From assembly GCA_009760855.2 (NCBI GenBank), contig WPIO01000032.1, positions 1,168,501-1,232,500 on the forward strand: 64,000 bases of DNA. Reading direction: 5' to 3'. Below the pieces are notes generated by a model. The model was not told the DNA's origin and ran no database searches. It was given only the letters and a program-made list of their open reading frames with translations. The translations under genes and the position numbers were made by a program. Of the stretch, positions 21,263 to 34,738 are shown in pieces. The stretch's first letter is position 1; every line of letters begins with the position of its first letter. The stretch comes from Cristatella mucedo. Taxonomy: Eukaryota; Bryozoa; Phylactolaemata; Cristatellidae.

Positions 21263-24200
21263 GTAGGCAGACATTCGCCTCTCCAATTGCTGCCAGTTCG
21301 ATACATACTGCGGCCAGCAGGTACTCAGATACAGCGTTTGGTTGCTAACTCGTTAAGGTGCCAGGTGCATACTTAACTGTCCTTCGTGAGGGCGAACAGT
21401 CGCCGTTGTTGAATGGGAAGTTAGATTGATGCTGTTTACGACTACCACGGTATAGTATTGAATCACTTCGAGCTGACTGAGAGGACAAGAACCTTTTATT
21501 GGTCTCGGGAGTTGAAATAATTACATTCGATACCGAAGAGTAACATGTAGCCAAGCACCCTTTCCGTCGCATCCTATTCACGAATACTAGTGGCTCGTTG
21601 CTGTGGTCTGGTCTCTCGACAAAGATCTTATGGTGGAATCTCCACTTAAGAGTGCATAGCCACTGATTTAGCTTCGTGTGTGTAGTTTCCAAAGCAGAGA
21701 ATTACGGCCTTACCTGATCGAAGCCTTTGCATGTTGGTTTCATGCGGCTCTTCATGTGAAGTTCTAAGCGACAGCCCAATTCTCGTTGATGCTCAGCCCC
21801 CCTCCCATTAGCTGCCTTTGAACAGTTTAGCTATATTGCTACCTTTCTACATCCGATGGTATTTCGGGAAACCGAGTTACAATTCCATCAATGCGACCCA
21901 GCTACAACGGTTAGCTAAGTCATACTGCGATTGAAGTTTGTCCCAGTGACGTTACAAGAATGGTCCTTCCAATGCAGGCTTGCTGTATCCTGCTCGCCCG
22001 CGTCTCAGCCATTTACCTTTGTCGTCGGAAATTGCAGCTGTGCTCGGCATTTGTCCTGAAATACGCTAGTGCACCTCTCAAAACCAGGGACCAACCGTAC
22101 TGAATCGGGTCCTGTACGACAATTATTCCGATCCATTCAATCTCTGTGCGTGTCGCTGAATAACCCAACCAAAGAGTAGTGTCTGACGAAGTAAGGCCAT
22201 ACATTCTCTTGAGCAATTTTTTATAGGAAACGAGCAAGAGGAGTCAGACGATGGCTGCCGTTTCGGTGACGTGATCCTTATCATCTTAGCGGTAATATTA
22301 ATCATCTGCACATCCCCCTTTTCCTGGTTTGCCTGCATCAAGGTGAGTGCTGAGCTCCGACTTGGACTGCATACAGATGAGTGCTGAGCTCCCACTTGAC
22401 CCGTTTAAAATGGTCTTGTGCTATCACTTCTGTTGCATCTAGTTGCTTTCTGTGCGTCTGCTTTGCATGCACGAAGAGAGCTTTGAGCATGTTTAGTTTG
22501 TAAACAATGAGTTTTGAGCCCCACTTCGCCTGTACAAAGAAGAACGTTGTGCTCCCACGTTGCTGTCGTCACCAAAGAGCGACCGGGGTGAAGGTCCCTG
22601 GCGTTGGTTAGAAGCGAGTATGATGGCCAAGCTGGGCTTGAGCGTCAAACTCCAATCGTATCATGCTCTCTGATCCACTCACTCGTCTGATTACACCTTT
22701 GGTGTCATCCTTATAAAGACCATCGCCGAGCGTATGTTGTGTTCTGGCCTCCTTGCTGATTTAGGATAACAGTTTCATAATCTTTCTAAGGTAGCATTCT
22801 GATGAGAAGTAACTTCAAATTTCACTTGACATCGCGACAGCCACTGCAGTTTAAGCATTCGTGAGATTATGTCTAAATTATTGCAAGTCACGCTATTTAT
22901 GACTCCCGAGCTGTGCCGTTAAGCGTCAGCAGCTAGTAAAAAGTCAGCAGCTCGTTTGGTCTGTTGCAACGATGTTAGTGCAATATCGCATCACTTCTGC
23001 CTGAGCTTCACTGGCTCCCTATCGAGTGTCGAATGGATTGCAGTATTCTTTATGTGTCCTACAGATCATGTGAATCGCTGGCACCATCTTAAACATCCAA
23101 CCTCCTTGCTCCTCCAGTGTGCTCTCATGGCATCGTAGGGTTCCTGCCGTGTCGTCATCACTCCCACTAAATTGAATTTGTTTATGGTCGGGGCGTCAGT
23201 TGGTGCAAACAGAGAATCTAGGGCTCGCTTCCAGCTTCGGTCACTACTTGTGATCATTTTGCATGATAAAAGTCTCAACTACATCTAGCTGCATCGCCCT
23301 GGCTTCGCCTCAACTAAACCTGTCATTTTTATCATTTGCACTTTGCATGCAGGATTCAGACTCGTGCAGGATTCAGTTCATGGAACACTGCATGTTACGA
23401 GCCTCTATTTCGATCGTGGATGAATGCTTGACACAGTGCATTCCACTAGCCCTTGGTCACCCATTCTCTTGCTGCAAGTTCAAAAGTGCCCAAATCTAGC
23501 TCTCTCCATAGTGATTTGCACACAATCTATGGTCAGTAATATTATTCTTAGCTAAGGCAGTATTCCTGCCCTTTGGCCTACATAGTTTCAATACTTTCGT
23601 ACAGTGATAGGACTCAAGTGACTTCACAATTTGATGCACCAGTGCTGCTCTGCAGTCTGCTTTCTTGCCGGCGACTTTGACCCTTTCTTTGCAGTGCTTC
23701 TCACTTTTTCTCGCTTTGCATGAGACCAGTTTCCGCCAGATTTAGCACGGAATTGTGTAGATGTTTCAGCTATTTACTTCATCTAACTCTGCAGGTACTC
23801 TCATTTTTACATCGTTTCTAAGCACAGGTAGAGGCAGAGATATTCGCACACAATATAACATTTAGACTTTTATTTTATTACGGACAGAGATTGAATATTG
23901 AAACCGACAAACCAACAGCAGTTACTTCTTGGAGTAGCTACTTACCTGCCGTCACAAGGTTTCATTTCCATAGCAAGCTAGCTGTGACGTTCATTTAACG
24001 TGTCCCCTGTTTTATCTCATCCGAGACCTGCTGGATTATAACTGTCTGCTGCTTTGGATATCTGGAGCATCGAAATTTTGCTCCGTCTTTAGACTAATTT
24101 GTGCTGTCTCCACATATCATACGATTTGCTTTGTTTATTTGTAGATTGTTCAGCAATATGAAAGAGCCGTTATCTTCCGGCTGGGACGCCTGAGGAAAGG

Positions 24201-24636
24201 AGGTCCAGCAGGACCAGGTACTGAAATCTTTCTATTTACCAGTTGATCAGCTGTCAAACCTGACATAAATTACAGCGGCTCGTGGAATAATGCAATTCTG
24301 AAAAACCAGAGCAGCCCAGTCGACCAAGGGCTACTTTCTTAGACTGCTTAAATTAGCTACACAAGAGCGAAATGTGCTCCGTGAAAGCATCAGTTAAGAT
24401 GTGCTAGGCCTACAAAGCCTACCCGATCATACTTGTACGGAATCAAGACAAGCCTAGGACACCTTATTTTACATGCGAACTTATCACATGTACTTCATGT
24501 ATGTTTCCAGGTTGCTATAGTGTAGAAGAGAGAGCCGTGCAGTTTCTCATCTACAGAAGTTGGTTTAAAATGACTGACAACTTACGCGACTTTTGCTTTG
24601 GCAATATAGTCCCTTTTCAACGTCACACTGGCGAGA

Positions 24637-24679
<43 letters not shown>

Positions 24680-27600
24680 GCTCATCGCGAATGCACACAT
24701 TCCTTTATTCGTCGGCCTAGTACCGCTCTTCCCTGAGCGACCGGGCTCCACACATCCCTAGATATATCAGTGTTCTTCGCGACGAAAACACAAATTAGAC
24801 AACGAGGAAAACATGTGCTGCGGATCAGGATTTTAATTTCTCTGATGCAGCTGAAAAGAGAAACCCCTACTTCTCACCAAGAAAAACCTGCACGATCTGA
24901 TCAGAGATATCAGTCTTACAAAGTCTAATGGTACTCCTCAAAAATCTAGGCTCGAGTAAAACTTTTTGTATGAAGATTTTTAAGCAAAGCCTGACCAACA
25001 GTTGTGCAACTTAGTCGGTAAGATCGGCTGTGCTTCTTCAAAAACGTGGTTGGTCTATTCGAGGATATAGGAATCAGATTAACCGAATTTATTTTTTGCG
25101 TATTTACAGAAGTTTATCCGGGGAACCTCTAAGCGGTGCAGCTACATAAAAGGAACTAAATCCGTCTTTACACATATATATTTTACACATAGATATTTTA
25201 ATATTTAGTTTATTCAACAACCTCATTTGAATAGTGGGAGAACAGTCTTAAAGGCTATCACCATAGCTTGCAGCGAATAATTGAAGATTGCCCTCTGCAG
25301 GAATCGAACCCACGAACCAGGCATGAAGAGTGGGCACCTCACCTCCTTAACGCAAACCCTATGTCTCTCTCTCTCTGCACTTTAAAATGCTATACAACAT
25401 CGGCACGGTGATATGTTGCAAAGTGCCGTAAAGTATGAAGACAATGGCAAGGGTGCTACGGGAGACTTCAGAATGGTTGTGTCCCTGATACGCGTCCTTG
25501 ACATTTTACGATGTTTCCTTTTCCCAGCCTATGTGAAGGCGCACAACCGCAAAAGGAATTGACCTCAGCGTAAGGTGTTCTCTTAAGGAAATAGAAACCT
25601 CTTCTGGTAGAAGCTGGGAGACCCTCGGAAGAGTGTTGCCATCGCCGTATATCTAGCGAGGCTCCATCAAGCAATCAGTCATGTCTCTAAAAAAGGAGCT
25701 AGGCTTTCAAATCACTCCCAAATGTTTTACGAAAGTTATAGTAGAAATAGGTCAGATCTGAAAATTTGGTCGGGGAACAGACTAGAAAGATGGTCGAGTG
25801 TGACGGATTCGCCAAGAAGCTGAACAGTATAGCAAGAGCGTCTTTGAACAGTTTTGTTACACTGGTTCACTGCTTTCTGCACAATCACAGGGCTAAAATT
25901 GTGAGGCGCTGGTTCTGCCTCTCATAAACAACTGTGCCAAAATTGGTTGCATCCTGTCCCTCAAAGTCCTAATCTTTTTTTCCAATCTTGAAGATTCAAC
26001 GAGAGGGTTGGAGCTTACTCAGTGGGCCTAGGCCTGAGCTGTCAGTACGATATGCATGACTTCTAATTTTGCATAAAAAAAAACGAAAACACGATGAGGG
26101 ACTATGTTTGGCCGTACTTTGGAGAATCTAATTTGTGGCATAGCCGCAAATTTAGAGCATATACTCATTTCTATGGCCATTTTTAATGGTTGCAGGATTT
26201 CAAAGAAAATGCATGTTATTTATGGCTCTGCTCTTTGTACTACTGCTCGCTGTTCCTCTAGACAAGCTAAAGAGAGATTTGGCCCTAATAAATTGCAAAA
26301 AAGGTCCATCTAAATGTTTGGACGAGCACTGTAGTATTACCGTCGGTTCTATCCACGTTTATAATAATTTTGCAGGTGTCTTCTGTGTGTTGCCTTGTAC
26401 GGACGGATTCGTGAAAGTGGACCTAAGGACAGTCACTTTTGATGTTCCGGCTCAGGAGGTACGTCTTAGTCCTACTATATCAATTCCTCAACTGTAAACA
26501 CCTTTCCCACCTCTGCGAACAGGGACAGTCTTGCTGACTGCTATAATTGCCGCCAGCTGTTCGAGCTAAGGATTGGTCACTGACCTGAAGCCAGGCGGCG
26601 ACCCCTATAACAGAGCAAATTCGCTCTACAGACCGTGCTAACGTTAGTTTTTGCACCATGCTAGGTACTGACAAAGGACGGTGTAACCATTCAAGTAGAC
26701 GCTGTTGTCTACTTCCGCATCAGCGACCCTACTCAGAGCGTCACCGGCATCACTGACGCTCGAGGCTCAACGCAGCTGCTCGCTCAGACGTCTCTGCGAA
26801 CCATTCTCGGCATGCACACGCTGCAAGAGATCCTGGCAGAGCGCGAGAGCATCGCCCGTGCACTCTTGCAGCTGCTGGAACACTCGACGAATAACTGGGG
26901 CATGATGGTAAGATGGCTTCCTGCCTACTTCCTTCTGCCTGCAACCCCTTTGAAGATGTGGTATCTGTTAAGCGTTTTGTGGTACCAGCTAAATTCGCTA
27001 AAATATTTCTTAAAGCCATGTTGCTTTAGCTAGCTAGGGCACAGCCCTCTCAGCTTGAGAATCGGTGCATAGACATATAGCACAGAATTGAAGCTTATCA
27101 AGCGATTCCCAAAGCTTTTGGCTGGATTAGCATAGCCTTATGTTTACAGCTGTAGGGCAGTAGACACTTTCACATCCATGAATAATCGAAGACCACTTCA
27201 TCTTGACCAGATGCCCATATTTCCCAGATACCCACCCGACCTCCTAAATTGTGCGATATAAACAAGTTCGTCGCTAGCTTCTTTTTAAAAGCCTTTAAGT
27301 CAGTGGATGTCTGTGACGTCAGTCGTGTGTGAGCGAGGGCTTTAGGAGCATACAAAGTTGAAGCACGGTCTCCAAAGGAGTTGAGGTTCGTACGAGGTAT
27401 GGCTAAACGATTTGTTTGAAAAAGGCTGTAGTACTGTGCTTAGCCTGGTGGGAGTAGCTCTGATAGCTAGGGCGGAGCTATAAAAGGAATGGCCCTAAAG
27501 GTTAGTGGCAAAACCTTGAAGTTGATACGCAGCTTGACTGGGAGCCTGTGCGGGGTCGCTTGAATTGGTATGAGGATGCAGCTTTGATGCTCGTGCTAGA

Positions 27601-30600
27601 AAATCCTAGCTACAGAGTTTGCACAAACTGTAATCATCGCATTTCGCAAGCCGGTAGATCAGCAAATAGTGAGTTACTAAACTCGAGTCGGAATGTCATA
27701 AATGCATGAACCAATTTTGATAGTAGTATTCCGGTCCAAGCAAACCTGAATTTACAAATGTTACGTAGCTGGAAGTACGCAAACTAGACTATATAGCTGA
27801 TGCGGTCGTCTAGTAAAAGGTCACTTTGGAGCAGGATATCTAGATTTCGTGAATGTCCAACAGAAGGTATGCTGACAGCGCTGATTTTGAGTGTAACGCT
27901 TAGCAATGTTTGAATCATACTTGGTTTGCCCATAAGTGGTAAGTTTGTTTTGCCAACATTGAATTTGAGAAAGCTTGCTGCCATCATAGCATGGATTTGA
28001 GCAATACACGCTGCAAGGGAGTTGACAGAATTTGACGAGCTGCAGAACTGAGAAGGTCAAAGTCGAGGTACAAATTGAATCATCTACATAGAAGTGAAAT
28101 TCTAGATTGTGCCTGGTAATCACATCGGCAAGAGAGGGAGCATAAACTGTGAAAAGAAGCGGACGAAGAACAGAGGGCTGATGTACACCATACTTCAGTT
28201 GTTAATTGGATAATCTGTGTCCGTTCGTATCAAAACTCTAGAGTCCCCACTGAGATAGGATCTACAATATTGCATAGTAGTACTAGTTATGCCTGGGTGA
28301 GATGAGTGCCCCTTGCGAAGGACTTAGTGATTAATTGTATCAATCGCTCTCAAAGAATTCAGCAAAACAAGCAGAGAGACTTCACTCAAGCCTTCTTTCC
28401 AAAGAAGGTAAATTCGTTATACACCAGAACCAATGCTGACATTGTGGAGTCATTAGTGCTTAAAACCAGACTGGAACTTACTTGCAGGTCTTAAGTTTCA
28501 ACGTAAGAGTTCAGCTGTTCTGTCTCACTTAGTTCCAGTGTCGGCGATACTTACGGTAGAAGGGAAAACTCTACATTTAATGAGGCCACGAGTGACCTCA
28601 TCCTGAAATTAATTTTCCAATCCAAAAATATTACTAGTCCTCTAGACCCTACTACCATTGTCATACTTACACCATGCATAGACGTGCTGCTGCCAAGCAT
28701 AACTGAATGAGTATGTTCTTAGCCTCAGGTCATGCTGCACATCCTTAGCCTCAGGTCGTGTCCCAGGACGTTTCAAAAAGCCTGTGGTCAGGCCACTCAT
28801 TAAGAAAGCAGCACTAGAGTTCGGAGGAGATGCTGCTACGCAAGCGACTGACTCTCCAATCTCGTCTGTAAAGCTGATAATAAAGCCCAAGAAGCGTGGA
28901 GTTAGATCATCACAAACATTTCTAGGTAGAGAGTTCACCTGGGAGCAGTTAAGGAGATGGTTGATAGTAGCTGTCAACGTTTTAGGATGGTGCATTTGTA
29001 GTTCTACAGCATTTTTTATAGAAGCTAGACTTGGCCTTTGCAAGGACCGATTTTTTATGATCTGCAGTAGTCATCGCACGCTTGTCGATAGACAGTCAGT
29101 CGTAATCTTTCTGTATGCCTTCATAAACTGCGCTTAGTAGACCCAGCTAGTTCATTGTCTGTGGTAAACCTAGGTCGTTTTGCGAGGGCGCATAGTGCGA
29201 TTAGCAAGAGCTGCCAACTTGGCGATTACGTCAGAGAGTGTCATATTGTGTATTCTTTCAATGATGACAGTTCGTAAGAGGGATGGAGCAGCAGGGGCGA
29301 AGAAGACATTTTCGCTCGGACCTCGTCGATGTCGATGTTCTTGAGGTTTCGCTATTCACTGACAATTTTGGGTGCTTATGGGTGTACATACTAAAGACTG
29401 AATGAGATGTACCTGTGGTCAGGTGAGCAGAATTTAGTAGTACTATGGGATGGTAGCTATCAGCTGTGGAAGAATATTTGATCAAGTATGTGATCTTTGT
29501 TGTGATTAGGGTCACGCACATGAGCCATAAGAAAAAATGAGTCAGTCAGTGCACCAAATTTGTCGTTTACGGCGTCAGTTAAGTTGTACAAATAAATCTC
29601 AAAATCACCCTTAACGACGAAAGGTCGATTTCTTCTCACGGAATAGATATGTGATCACAGAAATCTTAAGGAAAGGTGGACTTGGTGCCAGCGGGCGATA
29701 GATTTCTTCCACCATTAACAGCTTGATGGAAGAGAGACTCAAAACTAAAGATTCGAAAGGCTCCTTCGAAGAGACTGCAAACGGCTTGACGTTGAGGGAA
29801 TAAAGTGCAACGATGGCGATTCCTCCGTCAGTTTTGATTGATCTCTGGGTACGGAAGAAGGAAAAGCCTACGGAGTGTATTCGATTATGGGCAAGCTATT
29901 TGTCGATTTAGGCCAGGTTTCATTCACGGCGAAATGATCGAGATTATTGTCAATATTAGTGTCGTTTTTATGAAGTTTTTTATTGCCAATTATGCAAGAA
30001 TTCCAAAGGAAAGCGTTGTGATAGACCTCTGGGTTCGTAGCAGGTCCTATGATCCTTTAAGTAAGAGTGATGCACAGCAGCGCTTGAGGGAGATCGCACA
30101 GGGCGGCTCGAGACAATGCTGCTAATATAAAGCCAAGGAAGCCTTCGGCGGCGAACCCTGTGTTTGCTGAGCTTAGGGTTTCTTTTGTTAATTCGCATTT
30201 CACAAACTTTTGCAAAGGCAACCGCATCTTGGTATGCATTTCAACGGCGATCAAGAAATAATGAAAGGCAGGCACTATCACAGCTAATAGGCAGGTTACT
30301 CACAGTCGGCAAATTTCAAGACACTGCCCACGGGAAGACAAACGACCCATCTTTAGGCAGTAAGTGTTTCGATAACAAAAGGCAATTCATTTTTACGTGG
30401 TAGATCAAGCAACGAAAAGGTATGTTTCAAACACGTCTTGACTGCAATGGTTTTCGCATACAATGTTCGCAAAAACTTGGATTTTCGTACGAGAGCTCTG
30501 CAACGGCCAATAAATGCAAGTAGCGGTTGATGCGAGCCATGAGGCGAAAATAATTTAGATAGCAGTTTCAGTAATGCAAGTAGGCCTGGATACTGATTCC

Positions 30601-31530
30601 AGTCAAAATTAATCGACTAGTTATTGCTTGCATACTTTGCTTTCAGCAGCGATTTCATTTATACTATAAATGTAACGAATCTAGTTGAAATACGTAAGAT
30701 AGCGTTAGCATATTTTTGTCGGCTAGGCTCAGCTAAAAAAATTCATAGATAACTAGATCGTTGGAAGACGCTAGTAGTGACAGCTCTGACGTCTATAACC
30801 TTTGAGAGTTGTCTTGTAAAACTGTGCCAATAAGAAAGAGAGAGTTCACTTGTGGTTTTCTGAGAAATAGTGGAGAGGCTTCTAATTGCTTGACCACAAC
30901 GTACAAAATTAGCGTGCAGCGGCTAGCAGTCAATGTCTTTTATAATACCTCTTAGGTTCCTTTCATGAAAGAGCTACAGATAAATGTGAAGAGGACCTGT
31001 CGTCATCCAACTAGCATGGTCCGGTGATGTTATTAGAAAACTCCTCTTTAACAAGAACTTTTTAAAACTGGCTAGGGAAATGCATTGATCTCTTTCTCTC
31101 AACCCTCGCTGGATTCCTATTTCTAATGAAATTCATTTTGGCAAACCTTGCCTAGTAAAGCTTTGCGTAGGCCACGCAAAGATAAACTACCCATTACGTG
31201 TCAGAGCATACCTAAAATAATATTTTCGTGTAATGATTCTTGCAGGTGGAGAGAGTGGAAATGAAGGACGTTCGTCTGCCGCAGCAGCTGCAGAGGGCCA
31301 TGGCTGCCGAAGCAGAAGCCGGAAGAGAGGCGAGGGCCAAGGTCGTAGCGGCAGAGGGCGAGCAGAAAGCTTCGCGAGCTCTTAAAGAGGCAGCTGACGT
31401 CATCATGGAGTCTCCGGCCGCACTACAACTCAGATATCTGCAAACACTAAACACGATCGCTGCAGAAAAGAATTCCACCATAATATTCCCCCTTCCGATG
31501 GAGATCCTGACTCATTTTGCCAAGAAATAG
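21187..31530 (+). CDS. STOM-like: Stomatin (SPFH/band 7) gene A, six coding exons
   Basis: Membrane scaffold of the stomatin family. Known members form oligomers at the inner face of the plasma membrane, bind cholesterol and tune ion channels. Coding exons: 21187-21262, 22227-22342, 24145-24217, 26376-26458, 26665-26907, 31246-31530; all junctions are GT-AG and phase-consistent, giving 291 residues (human stomatin about 288). Residues 41-63 are the membrane hairpin with the conserved Pro (TSPFSWF, P56), preceded by Cys36. The SPFH domain runs about 69-250 (YERAVIFRLGRL, PCTD, VLTKDGVTIQVD, LLAQTSLR). The C-terminal block RAMAAEAEA...SPAALQLRYLQTL...STIIFPLP is very well kept. The start is the first ATG after an in-frame TAG; a second in-frame ATG lies 42 nt on. 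Intron 5 holds an antisense L2. Intact and probably functional. Confidence 0.9.
22227..22342 (+). CDS. STOM-like: Gene A coding exon 2 (membrane hairpin)
   Basis: Acceptor TTATAG|GAAACG, donor CATCAAG|GTGAGT. Encodes NEQEESDDGC, then the hydrophobic ILIILAVILIICTSPFSWF and ACIK. Confidence 0.88.
24145..24217 (+). CDS. STOM-like: Gene A coding exon 3
   Basis: Acceptor TTGTAG|ATTGTT, donor GACCAG|GTACTG. Encodes IVQQYERAVIFRLGRL and RKGGPAGP, the start of the SPFH domain. Confidence 0.93.
24633..24677. repeat. (GA)n microsatellite in gene A intron 3
   Basis: A run of about 40 bp of GA; the orthologous run in gene B (51480-51532) is longer. Confidence 0.95.
24861..25490. other. 630-bp intron 3 block present in gene A, replaced by (CTG)n in gene B
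   Basis: Flanks on both sides (GCTGAAAAGAG and TCCTTGACATT) align with gene B at 51716 and about 52027. Between them gene B has only the CTG tract. The block contains a minus-strand SINE. Confidence 0.65.
25215..25385 (-). mobile_element. tRNA-derived SINE, minus strand
   Basis: On the minus strand an A-box-like GCGTTAAGGAGGTG and a good B box GGGTTCGATTCC (about 25299-25311) are followed by a body shared with 62820-62960 (TTGCAGCG, GGCTATCAC in plus orientation). Confidence 0.65.
26376..26458 (+). CDS. STOM-like: Gene A coding exon 4
   Basis: Acceptor TTGCAG|GTGTCT, donor CAGGAG|GTACGT. Encodes GVFCVLPCTDGFVKVDLR and TVTFDVPAQE. Confidence 0.93.
26665..26907 (+). CDS. STOM-like: Gene A coding exon 5 (SPFH core)
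   Basis: Acceptor GCTAG|GTACTG, donor ATGATG|GTAAGA. 81 codons, from VLTKDGVTIQVDAVVYF to EHSTNNWGMM. Confidence 0.95.
27230..30500 (-). mobile_element. Old L2 LINE antisense in gene A intron 5
   Basis: Read on the minus strand from about 30130: endonuclease start (NETWLKS), YRP-like region, linker (near 28970, TINHLLNCSQVNSL), RT pieces (near 28370, IDTINHKV) and the C-terminal region to about 27240. Many stops. A segment of about 250 bp (28580-28830) lies in the opposite, plus orientation. It is shared with gene B intron 5, so it inserted before the unit duplication. The part above about 30150 is assigned to the 5' region only by position. Confidence 0.75.
31246..31530 (+). CDS. STOM-like: Gene A coding exon 6 (C-terminal)
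   Basis: Acceptor TTGCAG|GTGGAG; stop TAG 31528-31530. 94 codons, from VERVEMKDVRLPQQLQRAMA to MEILTHFAKK. Confidence 0.96.
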   Translation: MERVEMKDVRLPQQLQRAMAAEAEAGREARAKVVAAEGEQKASRALKEAADVIMESPAALQLRYLQTLNTIAAEKNSTIIFPLPMEILTHFAKK

Positions 31531-34083
31531 AGGGTGGTGATAGAGCCTTGCTTGCCTAGAATTATTTCAGCTCTGATAAATTTGTTTTATTCTATTATGG
31601 TTACCAAATTTGCGGACCAGCGAAGAGACTCTTGATATGAAGATTGAATTTCAGTTTTCTCAGGAAGCCGTCGTAAACGCTTTGTAGTATGCCTTGTTTG
31701 CTCGTGCTAGTTAGAGAGCCGGGAACTCGACTCCTAATTCATGACTAAAAAATGCCTGAAATGTGTGTAACTATAACCGTAATCTGTTTGATTTGAGGAA
31801 ATAAAGTGCAAGCGTGCAATTCTTTGTACATGAAATCTCCGAGTGTGTTTCCTAACTCGCACCATCTAGTACTTCGCAGAGCATTGGAGCTCGAGGCAGA
31901 GATTGCTCCAAGCTCAGCCATTTTTAGTTTTATTTGTATGTCTGTTTTACACTTTGGGGCCTTAAGGAAATGTTAGTTTTCCAGTTGCACTACTTCGTTT
32001 AGTTTACGTCGCATGACGTGCGCATATTACCAACGTATTACCAAGAGTTTCTAATTCTACTTGTTTACTTTAGAGGCGAATTTAAGACCAATTCCTGCAA
32101 TTGCTGAATGACATTCTGAGAGATTTTTACGGCTAATGTGCCTACCAATTTGTTTTACAATTATCCACTACTTTTACCCCGCCTGGTATATTCCACCACT
32201 CGAGCCAGATACTTGCTTTCGAGCTGAGATGGCTACTTGCAACACCTAGACTTACGGTCTATCCAGTGTTAGTTGCGACCCGTATACTTCGGTAGTTGGC
32301 AAATAGCCTCCTGACACGGCACGCATACATAGGACAGCAATCAAAGCCATGAATGTAATCCTTGTAAGTGGCTATTACGAGCATCAGTTAACCTTGCTAG
32401 CTGCGGCAAAGCACTCACTGCCCATATGATTTTCCACCAATTGTCTATACTGACTGCCAGTCCGTTTGTGTTGTATAGAAATCATAAAGGAACTAGCGCG
32501 GCTCCTAGTGAACTCGCGGTTCTAGAGGTATGCCACACTGCAAGTGTGCTGACATCTGCCTTTTATCAAGTCTTGGCATATGCAGCTATAATTTCAAGTA
32601 AGCACCTTATCGAGATGACATATTAACCTATACATTTTTAATTTACCCACGCTCCTTAAACAAAAGTCAGTGGCGATTCTTCAAACAGGGTTGACCAGCA
32701 GGAACGTTGCTCCCACAATTCTAAATTCAAACGGCAAAATGCTAAATCGTTAAGGCAAAATGCTAATCGTTAAGGCTGCTCCTTTAGATGTTTTACTAAA
32801 TCAAGAAAGAGCTCGAGATTTCCCTCACTCCAAATCTTAATTCAACTGGCTTCTGTCTCTTTCGCTTTTACTCATACGCTGAAAATTACACCAGCAATAA
32901 ACCGTGCCTAAGCAGCAGAATATTTTCCGAATCCCAATTCGTTTAATGTGGGTTTCCAGACCGGTCGATGTAAGGAATTGTGGTTTCAAGTTTTGAATCC
33001 TACGTCTTCCATTGCTGGCTCAAGTTTTAGGACCTACGCTGCCAGTAGCTGCAGACCGGTTATGGGCGGGGGGAAAATAATGAGCAGACGATGGCTCTGC
33101 AGGCGCGGGCCACAAAATGCATGAGTGACAGTAACTCTTAGCAAAGCGACTGCATGATAACTACGGAGGTCGATGATTACCCATGTCGGTGGGCGTCTCT
33201 AGCTTGTGTACACTAGGTTGGGCTCACGACTTTACTAATAAATTGGAAGCTGCCGAAGACGGGGAGATTGGTTGGTTGATCCCACCATAATGTCTCTGAA
33301 GCACTAAATTTAACCACTTCCAACGAGAAGAACTCTGTCTTGTATCAATGGAGAGAATAAACATGATCAGCTATGGGCGGCCATAGTGAACGTTGCCAGA
33401 GACCGTTGCAGGCCGTTTCGCAAGTAGTCTAGCACATGTAAATCTGGACTATAATATGATTCGCTGGTATTCAGACACTCGGTCGCTCTGATTGAGAAGA
33501 GCTGAGGCACGATACGGGCAAATCTGAATTTCTCCAAGTGCCAGCTGTAGCCAGGTGCCCTTGCCGCACCAATTCGAGAGCGGCTTGCCAAGCTGCCATT
33601 CCAGGAGCTAAAGCACCTCTGATGAACCAATATTGGTTGCGAGAAAGTTTAACTATTGCAAGCACAAAGAACTTAAATGTTAAGGCCCATGCATTTCGTA
33701 TTCACAAGACCGTTTACCATTTGCCTTCTTTTCAGTGCACATAGCCTGATAGTGAGTTTTGAGAGGCAGAAGCTCTCAGCTATAAGGAAAACCTCAGGCT
33801 CCCAGTTTGAAGGTGTTATGATGAGGCACTTTACGATCAAGCATTTGGTTTACAGGAAACGTGCAGCAGTTTGTCGTTTTTGGTAAGCGACGGCAAGTTA
33901 ATCTGATCATCAGGCAAGAGGATTTCTAACGTGCAGCCGATATGCGGCTTGATGGGTAGCTATAGTACGTCTGAGAGGTGGCGTAATGTGGCAATGGTGA
34001 CCTTTCTTGACAGGCAAGCCTGAGTGCAGAGTTTTGCACTAACTTTAAGCGTCTTATTGCATATATCAAGAAATGTGTCCTGT
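31531..34083. other. 3' UTR and duplicated flank of gene A
   Basis: Colinear with 58523-60420 and, in part, with 9140-10470. No gene. A stretch of about 720 bp (about 33318-34032) is present here and in the pseudogene flank but absent after gene B (join near 60370). Confidence 0.6.
31800..31805 (+). terminator. Polyadenylation signal of gene A
   Basis: AATAAA 270 nt after the stop codon. Gene B has AATAAA at the equivalent place (58801). Confidence 0.6.
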
Positions 34084-34738
34084 CCAAGGGTCCGGGAGTT
34101 ATGCCCCTTAATTGTGGGAGTTAGCTCCCCTGATGGAACATTTGTTGATGTTTATCTACGATCGATTGATCGATCGGTATGCACATTGGAAAAGCTAACA
34201 AGGGTAACGTGAGCAATCTTTTAATAAAACCATGGCTGTCATAATCACCTTCTGATCACCTGTAAGAGTCTAGGTCACGATGTTCGCAGGTCTGCTGCCA
34301 AACATGGCCGTTTCGTTAAATCAATAGGTTCAATACTATGCATCATATGCAAATGCCAAACTCCTCAAAAGATGCAGGACACGTAGCTTTGCATAATAAA
34401 TTTATACAAAGAAAGCTAGCAAAATGTGACGTATACAACTTTGAATGCGTCAGAAATATCAAGTGCAAGAACATAAAAGAGCCTGTGTAACAGTACTTTA
34501 CCTATCTATAGGATAGATACGGGAGCTTTGTTATGCTAAGGCATGTGAAACAAGCCTATATTCTAAATTACAATTCGATAGTGTCAAAATTGACCAAGCT
34601 GTATAATTTACCATGTATCGAATACCACTGCAGGAAAAACACCATGTGAACACAACGGATGCTGTTAAGCATGAAAATAAGGGCCATATTTACTCATTTT
34701 GCACTGGGGCAGCTCTCAGCTTAGCCGCGATGGGAGCC

